Shown here in pieces: positions 56,896 to 64,000 of a stretch of 64,000 bases of DNA; position 1 is the first letter of the stretch, and each line of letters opens with the position of its first letter. The notes beneath the pieces are model-generated. The model had not been told where the DNA came from. It did not search any database and worked only from the letters and a program-made list of their open reading frames with translations. The position numbers were made by a program, and so were the translations under genes. The DNA lies in contig NZ_MVIM01000008.1 of NCBI RefSeq assembly GCF_002086795.1, positions 186,001-250,000 on the forward strand, written 5' to 3'. This stretch comes from Mycolicibacterium tusciae (lineage in GTDB: Bacteria; Actinomycetota; Actinomycetes; Mycobacteriales; Mycobacteriaceae).

Positions 56896-57360
56896 ATGAG
56901 CGATCTGAATATGTCGCAGACGGTCCACGTGGCGGCCACTCCCGAGGACCTCTACGAGATGGTGTCCGATGTGACGCGGATGGGCGAGTGGAGTCCCGTC
57001 TGCCGGGACTGCTGGTGGGACGAGGGCGCAGGTCCGCGCGAAGGCGCATGGTTCACGGGCCGCAACGAGACTCCGGAACGGACCTGGGAGACCCGCAGTC
57101 AGGTGGTGGCCGCCGAGCCCGGCCGCCGGTTCGCGTGGGAGGTCAACAACGGCTGGGTGTATTGGGGATTCACCTTCGCACCCGACGGCGAAGGCGCCCT
57201 GCTCACCGAGTCCTGGATTTTCCTTCCCGCAGGTATCGCGGGTTTCCGCGAACGGTTCGGTGATCAGGCTGACGCCGAGATCGAGAAGCGTCGGGCGGCG
57301 GCCGAGAGCGGCATACCTGCCACGCTCGCCGCGATCAAGAGGGCCGCTGAGAAGGGCTAG
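56896..57360 (+). CDS. SRPBCC-family (polyketide cyclase-like) protein
   Basis: A 154-aa START/Bet v1-fold protein. The opening SQTVHVAATPEDLYEMVSDVTRMGEWSPVCRDCWW and the later RFAWEVNNGWVYWGFTFAPDGEGALLTESW are typical of mycobacterial SRPBCC proteins, which bind hydrophobic ligands in a deep cavity. It is divergent from SDR B across a KstR-like operator, so the ligand may be a sterol intermediate; this is inferred. It is convergent with the formylglycine-enzyme gene, with four bases between the stops. Confidence 0.88.
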   Translation: MSDLNMSQTVHVAATPEDLYEMVSDVTRMGEWSPVCRDCWWDEGAGPREGAWFTGRNETPERTWETRSQVVAAEPGRRFAWEVNNGWVYWGFTFAPDGEGALLTESWIFLPAGIAGFRERFGDQADAEIEKRRAAAESGIPATLAAIKRAAEKG

Positions 57361-57364
57361 CACA

Positions 57365-58243
57365 TCAGCGCTTGACGCAGCGAAAGCCGATGTGGCTCAT
57401 GCCGGTATCGACCGGCTGGGGGCGGCGCGCGGCGGGGCGGTATCGCAGGCAGTAGACGTCTGCGCAGAGAAACGAACCGCCCTTGACCACCTTGCGCGGC
57501 ACCTGAAACTGCGGTTGTCGCGAATCGTAACTGTCTGAACCGCAACAGGATGGGTCGTCACGGGTTTCGCCGTACCAGTCCGTGGTCCACTCCCAGACAT
57601 TTCCGGCCATATCGAACAGGCCGTAGCCGTTGGGCGGGTAGCTGCCGACCGGGGCCGTGCGCCCGTAACCCTTTTCCGGCCGCCACGGGAAGTCGCCGTG
57701 CCAGTAGTTGGCCAGCGGTCGGTCCGACGATTCCGGCTCTTCACCCCAGGTGTATTCCGCGTGGTCCAGTCCTCCCCGGGCCGCGGTTTCCCATTCCGCC
57801 TCGGTGGGCAGGGACATGCCTGCCCACGCCGAATACGCTTCGGCGTCTTCGTATGCGACGTGCACGACCGGGTGTTCGGCGCGTTTGTCGATCGACGACA
57901 GCGGACCGACAGGATGCCGCCACGACGCCCCGGGCGTCCACGTCCACCACAGGTTGAGATGCCGAAGGTCCACCGGCCCCGGTGTGCGAGTGAACACCAT
58001 CGACCCCGGTTGCAGATTCTCCGGTGGCGCGTCCGGATAGTCGGTGGCATCCAATGGCCGCTCGGCGACCGTGAGATATGCTGTGGCTTTGACGAATTCG
58101 GCGAATTGACTGTTTGTCACGGCCCTGGCCATCATCCAGAACCCCTCGACGTCGGCCGCCCGCGCCGGCGCCTCCTCGGGGTAATGGCGATCCGATCCAA
58201 GCGTCGCGGTCTGCGACGGGATCCAGACGAGGTCGTCAGTCAC
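57365..58243 (-). CDS. formylglycine-generating enzyme (sulfatase maturase)
   Basis: A 292-aa copper-dependent FGE that oxidises the active-site Cys of type I sulfatases to formylglycine. Family blocks are WIPSQTATLGSD, VTNSQFAEF, VVHVAYEDAEAYSAWAGMSLPTEAEWETAARGG, GLFDMAGNVWEWTTDWYG and VVKGGSFLC. The catalytic cysteine pair is intact in LCADVYC (about residues 260 and 265). GTG 58243 is chosen because it overlaps the HAD stop by eight bases; an ATG at 58264 is possible. It is the last gene of the sulfatase operon. Confidence 0.93.
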   Translation of the reverse strand: MTDDLVWIPSQTATLGSDRHYPEEAPARAADVEGFWMMARAVTNSQFAEFVKATAYLTVAERPLDATDYPDAPPENLQPGSMVFTRTPGPVDLRHLNLWWTWTPGASWRHPVGPLSSIDKRAEHPVVHVAYEDAEAYSAWAGMSLPTEAEWETAARGGLDHAEYTWGEEPESSDRPLANYWHGDFPWRPEKGYGRTAPVGSYPPNGYGLFDMAGNVWEWTTDWYGETRDDPSCCGSDSYDSRQPQFQVPRKVVKGGSFLCADVYCLRYRPAARRPQPVDTGMSHIGFRCVKR

Positions 58244-59129
58244 TGAAGACGGTCGTCCAGTCATTCTTCATGCTGACGACTGTCCAGCCATCGGTCACCG
58301 CCTGTTTCAATGACTTCTCCGCGCCTGCGGTGTAATCGAATTCGCGGTCCGCGTCGTCATGCAAGATCAAGAGGCGGAAGCCGTCGGTGAACTCGAGCAT
58401 CTCGATGTCACCGTTGGAGTTGCCTGCAGCGAGGATCGGGCGGCGTCCGATTCGGCTCCACAGCCGAACGGGTTTCATGGGCCCGTCATCGAGAAACTCC
58501 GGTTGGTCTGTCGTGTAGAGATGGCCGCCCCGATAGACCAGGCCTACCGAACTGCCCACCACCCGTTCGGGCGGAATGCCATACAGCGCGCTGGTAATCG
58601 GACGCATGAAGTCGCGGCCACCACCGGAGACGATGTAGTTGGTGAAGCCATTGGCCTCGAGATAGCGGAGCAGATCCACCATCGGCTGATAGCCGCATGA
58701 CGTGTATGCCCGGCCCAGTGTCGGGTGCTTCGCCTCGGCGAAGAACGTGTTGACCCGGCCAGCATGCTGCTCGACGGTGATCTCGTGATGGGCTCGCAGT
58801 ATCGCGCCCATCAACGGTTTCAGATCGGTGTCGTCGCCCTGGTAGTGCTTCGTGACCGCGTCGCCCAGCCATTGGAGGTCGCCGGAATAAGCAGCCTTGT
58901 ACGGCTGGTGATCGCGCAGCGACGGGTCAGCCTCGGCCTGCTCCTTGAAACGCCGGAGCAGAAAATCCAATTGGATGTACATCGGCTTCTCACACCACAG
59001 CGTGCCGTCGTTGTCGAAGACTGCGACGCGCGCTTCGGGCGAAACGAAATCCGGGCCGTCGGCGGTGACCCGTCCCACGAAGTCGAGGATCGCCGACTTC
59101 GTGGGACCGTCGGTCCACGATTCGAGCAT
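58236..59129 (-). CDS. HAD-superfamily phosphatase-like hydrolase
   Basis: A 297-aa HAD hydrolase of the phosphoserine-phosphatase-like group. Motif I is VAVFDNDGTLW (first Asp about residue 38 as nucleophile), motif II the Ser in NYIVSGGGRDF (about 168), motif III a Lys in PMKPVRL and motif IV AAGNSNGDIEML. A helical cap domain sits between I and II. ATG 59129 shares one base with the stop of the upstream sulfatase, and its stop overlaps the FGE start by eight bases. It has no signal peptide. Its substrate is unknown; the coupling suggests action on a sulfatase product. Confidence 0.9.
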   Translation of the reverse strand: MLESWTDGPTKSAILDFVGRVTADGPDFVSPEARVAVFDNDGTLWCEKPMYIQLDFLLRRFKEQAEADPSLRDHQPYKAAYSGDLQWLGDAVTKHYQGDDTDLKPLMGAILRAHHEITVEQHAGRVNTFFAEAKHPTLGRAYTSCGYQPMVDLLRYLEANGFTNYIVSGGGRDFMRPITSALYGIPPERVVGSSVGLVYRGGHLYTTDQPEFLDDGPMKPVRLWSRIGRRPILAAGNSNGDIEMLEFTDGFRLLILHDDADREFDYTAGAEKSLKQAVTDGWTVVSMKNDWTTVFSD

Positions 59130-60673
59130 CAGCCGCCCCGGGTGGCCAGGAACTTGTCGAGCTCCTCGACCGCGTGGTTGATCGTGAACGTCGCCGGCTC
59201 TTGGCGCGGCGGAAACTCCTTGAAGGTCTCCAGGAACTGTGTCGCGATCGCCGAGCCGTAGAGCACCAGGAAGATGCGGTCTATCACCCAGTCCCAGTAT
59301 GTGTTTGACGTGATGTCCGCGCGTTCGAACGGGTCGGTCCGCAGATTGAACAACTTCGGCGCACGCAACGGGGTGAATGGCTCGAACCAGATCTGCAGGG
59401 TGCCCTGGCAGCGCTGCTCCTGGAACACGACCTTCCAATTCTCGGCGCGGATGCCCAGGACATCGCAGTCGTCGGAGAAGTAGATCATTCCTCGCCGCGG
59501 ACTCTTATCGACCTCACCGGTCAGATACGGCAGCAGGTTGAAGCCGTCGATGTGCACCTTGTAGGTTGTGTCGCCGGCCTGGTGGCCCTTCTTGAGTTTC
59601 TCGACGATGTCGGGGTCACCCGCGGCGGCCAGGAATGTCGGCAGCCAATCATGATGCTGGACAATCTCGTTAGAGACGCTGCGCGGCTTGATCTTCCCGG
59701 TCCAGCGGATCATCTCGGGTATCCGGAAGGCGCCCTCCCAGTTGGTGGCCTTCTCACTGCGGAACGGGGTCGTCGCACCGTCAGGCCAGCTGTTGGCGTG
59801 CGGCCCGTTGTCGGTTGAGTAGATGACGATGGTGTCCTCAGCGATCCCGAGTTCGTCAACGAGATCCAGCAGCGTGCCGACATTGCGGTCGTGGTCGATC
59901 ATCGTGTCGTGGTACGGCGACTGCCAGCGTCCCGCCTGCCCGCGGCTCTCGGGCTTCGTGTGGGTCCGGAAGTGCATATGCGTCATGTTCATCCACACGA
60001 AGAACGGAGTATCCGCCTCGTGCTGACGCCGGATGAAATCCACACACGCTGAAGTCGTCTCGTCGTCGATGGTCTCCATTCGCTCCTTCGTCAGCGGTCC
60101 CGTGTCCTCGATTCGCTGCTTGCCCACGGGGCCGTACCGGTCGTCGACCTCGCCGGAATCCTCCTCGGTCGCCCACGAGTGGATGACCCCACGGGGGAGC
60201 AACGCCTTGCGGAGCAGCGGTGCCTCCTCGGCCGTCGGATAGTCCTCATGCTCGGGTTCTTCCTCGGCGTTGAGGTGGTACAGGTTGCCGAAGAACTCGT
60301 CGAATCCGTGCGCGGTCGGCAGAAACTTGTTCAGGTCGCCGAGGTGGTTCTTGCCGAACTGTCCGGTGGCGTAACCCATCGGTTTGAGGAGTTCGGCGAT
60401 TGTCGGGTCCTCCTTTTGCAGGCCGATGTCCACACCTGGCATACCGACCTTGCTCATGCCGGTGCGGTAGACGCTCTGCCCGGTGATGAACGACGACCGG
60501 CCCGCTGTGCAACTCTGCTCGCCGTAGGAATCGGTGAAAAGCATTCCCTCGTCGGCGATCCGGTCGATGTTGGGGGTGAAGTAGCCCATCATTCCGCGGC
60601 TGTAACAACTGAGGTTGGAGATTCCGATGTCGTCACCCCAGATGACGAGAATGTTCGGCTTGGAATCGGGCAT
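59129..60673 (-). CDS. type I sulfatase (second of pair)
   Basis: A 514-aa arylsulfatase-family enzyme. The metal Asp pair is in NILVIWGDDIG (about residues 14-15). The formylglycine site is EQSCTAGRSSFITG with Cys55, a C-x-A-x-R version of the usual C-x-P-x-R. TGQFGKNHLGD, IVIYSTDNGPHANSW and HHDWLPTFLAAAGDPD follow the family. No signal peptide is seen, so it should be cytosolic, matching the cytosolic FGE. It lies 48 bases downstream of its paralogue and is coupled to the HAD gene. The substrate cannot be read from sequence. Confidence 0.93.
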   Translation of the reverse strand: MPDSKPNILVIWGDDIGISNLSCYSRGMMGYFTPNIDRIADEGMLFTDSYGEQSCTAGRSSFITGQSVYRTGMSKVGMPGVDIGLQKEDPTIAELLKPMGYATGQFGKNHLGDLNKFLPTAHGFDEFFGNLYHLNAEEEPEHEDYPTAEEAPLLRKALLPRGVIHSWATEEDSGEVDDRYGPVGKQRIEDTGPLTKERMETIDDETTSACVDFIRRQHEADTPFFVWMNMTHMHFRTHTKPESRGQAGRWQSPYHDTMIDHDRNVGTLLDLVDELGIAEDTIVIYSTDNGPHANSWPDGATTPFRSEKATNWEGAFRIPEMIRWTGKIKPRSVSNEIVQHHDWLPTFLAAAGDPDIVEKLKKGHQAGDTTYKVHIDGFNLLPYLTGEVDKSPRRGMIYFSDDCDVLGIRAENWKVVFQEQRCQGTLQIWFEPFTPLRAPKLFNLRTDPFERADITSNTYWDWVIDRIFLVLYGSAIATQFLETFKEFPPRQEPATFTINHAVEELDKFLATRGG

Positions 60674-60721
60674 GCGCAGTTCCCTTCTTGAATTGTGTTG
60701 GCCATCGGTGGCGGGCAGGAC

Positions 60722-62275
60722 CTAATCGGACGCCAAGAAATCCTCGAGCTTCTTGACAATCTGGTCGACGCTGAAGCTGGCGGGCTCGTGTCGTGGCGGG
60801 AACTCTTTGAACGTGTCGAGGAACTGCGCCGCCATCGCGGTCGCGTAGAAGACGAAGAAGTCGCGGCGCAGGAACCACTCGTAGTACGTGTTCGATGTGA
60901 TGTCGGCGTACTCGAACGGGTCGGTGCGAAGGTTGAACAGCTTCGGCACCCGCAGAGGCGTGAATGGCTCCGCCCAGGTCCGAAGAGTGCCCTGGCAGCG
61001 CTGCTCGGCGAAGACGATCTTCCAGTTCTCGAAGCGCATCCCTACCAGTTCCGCATCGTCGTTGAAGTAGAAGAAGCCTCGTCGCGGGCTGTGCTCGACC
61101 TCACCCATCAGGTAATGCATCAGGTTGAACCCGTCGATATGAACTTTGTACTCTCGCTCATTCCCGGCGGACCCGATCTTCAAGCCCTTCTTTAGCTTTT
61201 CGCTGACATCGGGGTCGCCTGCGGCGGCCAGCAGCGTCGGCAGCCAGTCGTGGTGCTGGATGATGTCGTTGGATACCGTGCCCGCCGTGATCTTCCCTGG
61301 CCAGCGGATCAACTCCGGAACTCGATACGCACCTTCCCAGTTCGTGTTCTTCTCGCTGCGGAACGGCGTGGTGCCTGCGTCCGGCCATGAGTTGCGGTGC
61401 GGGCCGTTGTCGGTCGAATAGATGACGATGGTGTCGTCCGCGATGCCGAGGTCGTCCAGCACATCGAGGACGGTGCCGACGTTCTTGTCGTGGTCGATCA
61501 TCGCGTCGTGGTACTCGGATTGCCACAAACCTGCCTGGCCCTTGCTGCCGGGCTTCAGGTGTGTGTACAGGTGCATGTGGGTGAAGTTGCACCAGACGAA
61601 GAACGGGTTGCCTGCGTCGTGCTGCCGCTTGATGTAGTCGACGGTGGCGTCGGCGATGTCGTCGTCGATGGTCTCCATGCGCTTGCCGGTCAGCGGGCCG
61701 GTGTCTTCGATGGTCTGCTTGCCAACCGGGCCGAACTTCTCGTCGTCGGGTTCCGTCGACACCTCATCGAGGGCCTTGCACTTCAGGACACCGCGGGGCA
61801 GCGCCGTGTCGTACAGCCGCGGGAACTGGTCCTTGTGCGGGTAGTCGAACTGCTCGGGCTCCTCCTCGGCGTTCAGGTGGTACAGGTTGCCGAAGAACTC
61901 GTCGAACCCGTGGACGGTCGGCAGATACTTGTTGAGATCGCCGAAGTGGTTCTTGCCGAACTGCCCGGTCGCATAGCCAAGCGGCTTGAGCAACTCGGCG
62001 ATGGTGGGGTCCTCGGCGGACCAGCCGATGTCCACACCAGGCACGCCGACCTTGCTCATCCCGGTGCGGTAGACGCTTTGTCCACTGATGAAGGCCGCAC
62101 GGCCCGCGGTGCAGCTTTGCTCGCCGTAAGAGTCGGTGAAGCGCATGCCCTCGGCGGCTATGCGGTCGATGTTCGGCGTGCGGTAACCCATCATGCCGTC
62201 GCTGTAACAGCTGAGGTTTGAGATGCCGATGTCGTCGCCCCAGATCACCAGAATGTTCGGTTTTCCGTCGGGCAT
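60722..62275 (-). CDS. type I sulfatase (first of pair)
   Basis: A 517-aa sulfatase closely related to the next gene: both start PNILVIWGDDIGISNLSCYS, share EQSCTAGR with the formylglycine Cys55, GQFGKNHxGDLNKxLPT, IYSTDNGPHxNSWPD and a long C-terminal match (FNLRTDPFExADITSNTY). ATG 62275 is preferred over 62281 because AGGAG ends just before 62281. No signal peptide. First gene of the four-gene operon. The pair arose by duplication; differences lie mainly in the region after residue 145 (DYPHKDQFPRLYDTALP), perhaps giving different substrates. Confidence 0.93.
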   Translation of the reverse strand: MPDGKPNILVIWGDDIGISNLSCYSDGMMGYRTPNIDRIAAEGMRFTDSYGEQSCTAGRAAFISGQSVYRTGMSKVGVPGVDIGWSAEDPTIAELLKPLGYATGQFGKNHFGDLNKYLPTVHGFDEFFGNLYHLNAEEEPEQFDYPHKDQFPRLYDTALPRGVLKCKALDEVSTEPDDEKFGPVGKQTIEDTGPLTGKRMETIDDDIADATVDYIKRQHDAGNPFFVWCNFTHMHLYTHLKPGSKGQAGLWQSEYHDAMIDHDKNVGTVLDVLDDLGIADDTIVIYSTDNGPHRNSWPDAGTTPFRSEKNTNWEGAYRVPELIRWPGKITAGTVSNDIIQHHDWLPTLLAAAGDPDVSEKLKKGLKIGSAGNEREYKVHIDGFNLMHYLMGEVEHSPRRGFFYFNDDAELVGMRFENWKIVFAEQRCQGTLRTWAEPFTPLRVPKLFNLRTDPFEYADITSNTYYEWFLRRDFFVFYATAMAAQFLDTFKEFPPRHEPASFSVDQIVKKLEDFLASD

Positions 62276-62292
62276 CGCCATCTCCTAGTAGG

Positions 62293-62303
62293 TCGTTGAA
62301 CGA
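62293..62303. promoter_or_regulatory. short palindrome upstream of the sulfatase operon
   Basis: TCGTTGAACGA is a perfect 11-base palindrome 17 bases upstream of the first sulfatase start; it may be an operator. It is not a KstR match. Confidence 0.35.
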
Positions 62304-62439
62304 ACGCTATGCGGCGTCAACAGAAGTCGTCGGCGGAAAGGAGAGGCTCTCAGCAGAAACTTACGTGCGCGTTTTCGGGCCCATGAACGACTGGAGAGGA
62401 GCAGTCTGTACGTACCAGGCAGAGGGCGGAGACCCAAAC

Positions 62440-62718
62440 ATGTACGACAGAGATCTGACCAACACGTGGCGCATCGAGATCCGGTTCGATGAGGACGAGA
62501 CGCATACGCATGCGACCGTCCGTGTCGACATCGACGACGACGACAGCATGACCGCCGTTGGCGACGCCCGCCGCAATCCCAGGGACCCCAGCCAGCCCAT
62601 GATCGGTGAGGAGATCGCCGCGGCGCGTGGGCTGATCGCCCTCGGTACCGAACTCTTACACCGGGCCGGGTCGCGGATCGAGGCTGTCACCCGACACCCC
62701 GTTCACCTCGTCAGCTGA
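62440..62718 (+). CDS. DUF1876 small protein (dsRBD-like fold)
   Basis: A 92-aa protein of the actinobacterial DUF1876 type: NTWRIEIRFDEDETHTHATVRVD, GDARRNPRDPSQPMIGEEIAAARGLIALGTELL and EAVTRHPVHLV at the end. Function is not known. Structures of this group resemble a double-stranded RNA-binding fold. ATG 62440 gives the usual length; ATG 62383 would add 19 residues. It lies between the sulfatase operon and the steroid dehydrogenase, convergent with the latter. Confidence 0.82.
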   Translation: MYDRDLTNTWRIEIRFDEDETHTHATVRVDIDDDDSMTAVGDARRNPRDPSQPMIGEEIAAARGLIALGTELLHRAGSRIEAVTRHPVHLVS

Positions 62719-62737
62719 CGCGGTACGGCGAAAGGGA

Positions 62738-63850
62738 TCAGCCTTCGGGCGGTGCGGTGCCGGCGATGCTGACGGCCGGCGCATCGCCTTCGTTCTTGAT
62801 CTTGTGGAAAAGGTCGACGTAGTAGGGCAAGCACTCTTTCATTGCCTGCTCGGTGGTGAACAGCGGCTCGTACCCGAGGTCGCGCTTCGCTTTCGCGATC
62901 GAGAAGTAGTTGTCGAGGTACAGCCGTTCGACGCCGAGGGGTTCGATCATCGGCTTGGGGATGCCGAACTTGAAATGGAACCACTGCCACACCGTCATCG
63001 CGAACCACACCAGCCGGCCGGGCACGCGGATCTTGGGGTAACGCTGGCCGCACGCCTCCACCACGGGCCGGGAGAACTCGAACATGTTGATCGGGTCGCC
63101 GTCGTTGATGAAATATGCCTGGCCCGGTGCGCTCCCGCCGGGCACCAGATGCTGCGCGGCGAGGATGAAACCATGAATCAGATTGTGCACGTAGGAGTTG
63201 TCGAGCTTGACGTTCTTGCCGCCGACCAACACCTTGACGTGTCCGGCGAGCACGCTCTCGAACACCTTGCGGAACATCGTCTGATCGCCTCGGCCCCAGA
63301 TGCCACTCGGCCGGATCGAGCAGGTGAGCAGGCCGCCCTGACCGTTCTGCGACAGGACGAACTTCTCCGCGACCACCTTCGTCTCGGTGTAGAGGTCGTT
63401 GAACCGCTCGGTGTAGGGCAGGGTTTCGTCTCCGCCGGAGATCTTCTTGCCGCCCATGACGACGCTGTTGGACGCGGTGTAGACGAAGCGCTTCACCCCG
63501 GCCGCCTGCGCGGCGTGCACCAGGTTCTCGGTGCCCGTGACGTTGACCGAGAAGCTGCGCCTGCGGTATTCCTCGGTGACCGACGCGCCACCCATCAGGT
63601 CGATGATCGCGGCGGTGTGGAACACGGTGTCGACGCCGGCGACGGCGGCGGCGACGGTCTCTTCGTCGCAGATGTCGCCCTCGAGGACCTCGAGCCGCGG
63701 ATGTGCCGCGAGCGGCGAGGGCGCGCGATCGAACGAGCGAACGTCGTGTCCGCGCTCCAGTAGTTCGGTCACCAGGTTGGCGCCGACGAATCCGGAGCCA
63801 CCGGTGACGAGGACGCGGCCGAGTTCGGTGGTCAACGTTGAATCACCCAT
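62738..63850 (-). CDS. hsd: 3-beta-hydroxysteroid dehydrogenase/isomerase (Rv1106c-like)
   Basis: A 370-aa extended SDR that oxidises 3-beta-hydroxysterols such as cholesterol to 3-keto-4-ene products. The cofactor loop VLVTGGSGFVGANLVTELL (about residues 13-31), HTAAIIDLMGG, SVNVTGTENLVHAAQ, the catalytic Tyr-x3-Lys in FNDLYTETKVVAEKF (about 154-158) and LDNYFSIAKAKRDLGYEPLFT are all present. Near-complete similarity to Rv1106c by memory. A KstR-like operator lies 15 bases upstream of ATG 63850. It follows xseB on the same strand. Confidence 0.94.
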   Translation of the reverse strand: MGDSTLTTELGRVLVTGGSGFVGANLVTELLERGHDVRSFDRAPSPLAAHPRLEVLEGDICDEETVAAAVAGVDTVFHTAAIIDLMGGASVTEEYRRRSFSVNVTGTENLVHAAQAAGVKRFVYTASNSVVMGGKKISGGDETLPYTERFNDLYTETKVVAEKFVLSQNGQGGLLTCSIRPSGIWGRGDQTMFRKVFESVLAGHVKVLVGGKNVKLDNSYVHNLIHGFILAAQHLVPGGSAPGQAYFINDGDPINMFEFSRPVVEACGQRYPKIRVPGRLVWFAMTVWQWFHFKFGIPKPMIEPLGVERLYLDNYFSIAKAKRDLGYEPLFTTEQAMKECLPYYVDLFHKIKNEGDAPAVSIAGTAPPEG

Positions 63851-63865
63851 GCCGAGCAGAATAAC

Positions 63866-63879
63866 TGAAACGTGTTACA
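63866..63879. promoter_or_regulatory. KstR-like operator of the 3-beta-HSD gene
   Basis: TGAAACGTGTTACA fits TnnAACnnGTTnnA at all fixed positions. It lies 15 bases before the hsd start, on the xseB side. In M. smegmatis the homologous dehydrogenase is reported as KstR-controlled. Confidence 0.7.
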
Positions 63880-63913
63880 GTTTCGACCCTCAATGCCGGA
63901 AATCGTTCCGATC

Positions 63914-64000
63914 TCAACTTTCTCCCGCGTCCTTGGCGGCCAGCGCATCCTCCACCCGCTTACGCGCTCCGGCGAGGTGTTCCTCGCATCGTTTGGCCAG
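63914..64000 (-). CDS. xseB: exodeoxyribonuclease VII small subunit (C-terminal part)
   Basis: Reading leftward from the window edge gives LAKRCEEHLAGARKRVEDAL and then AAKDAGES before the stop at 63914-63916. The LAKRCEEHLxxARxR pattern is the C-terminal end of XseB, the small helical subunit of exonuclease VII. The 5' part and start lie outside the window. The next gene downstream is hsd, the order seen in M. tuberculosis (Rv1107c, Rv1106c). Confidence 0.88.
   Translation of the reverse strand: MAKRCEEHLAGARKRVEDALAAKDAGES

Overview
The window is high-GC actinobacterial DNA from a mycobacterium, most likely an environmental Mycolicibacterium-type species. The clues are the protein families (mca of mycothiol metabolism, PknH-like kinase with EmbR, LpqV-type lipoprotein, DesA2, a DUF732 secreted protein, PhoAT/PhoH2) and the gene order. 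From about 10.2 kb to the right edge the order follows, as I recall it, the M. tuberculosis Rv1059-Rv1107c segment, with insertions and losses. I recognise no tRNA, rRNA, CRISPR array, insertion sequence or prophage gene. No stretch over 300 bases lacks a gene.

Left part (1-10 kb). A DctB/DctR-type two-component system, coupled by overlapping codons to an alpha/beta hydrolase, is divergent from a C4-dicarboxylate symporter (dctA). The spacer holds a CRP-like palindrome. Next come two paralogous small secreted proteins facing each other across a large palindrome, a thiolase-fold lipid-transfer protein (ltp1), a DUF732 secreted protein whose leader can fold its ribosome-binding site into a hairpin, and a PknH-like Ser/Thr kinase with embR.

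Middle part (10-32 kb). This part holds lipid and sulfur metabolism: a DapB-fold oxidoreductase behind a KstR-like operator, an SDR/ADH pair, two patatins, lpqV, a cysteine dioxygenase-rhodanese pair preceded by a 15-codon two-cysteine leader ORF, echA8/echA9, a Bax-inhibitor-type membrane protein, a frameshifted DUF559 gene next to a palindrome, fadA3, a GDSL esterase, lipU, and cbs and metB for transsulfuration. Between cbs and metB lie four small membrane proteins (CD225/dispanin-like, proline-repeat, two RDD).

Right part (32-64 kb). Housekeeping genes dominate: greA, mca, a DUF255 thioredoxin protein, hemolysin III, a cis-prenyltransferase, coaA, a long-form glyA, desA2, phoAT-phoH2, a giant LuxR ATPase, fum-glpX and an AI-2E protein. 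Between the AI-2E gene and the 3-beta-hydroxysteroid dehydrogenase sits an accessory block: two SDRs and a divergent SRPBCC protein sharing a KstR-like operator, then a four-gene operon of two cytoplasmic-looking sulfatases, a HAD hydrolase and its own formylglycine-generating enzyme. The steroid dehydrogenase also carries a KstR-like site. I infer, without proof, that this block serves sterol or sulfated-lipid catabolism. It is the best candidate here for an undescribed system. The window ends inside xseB.
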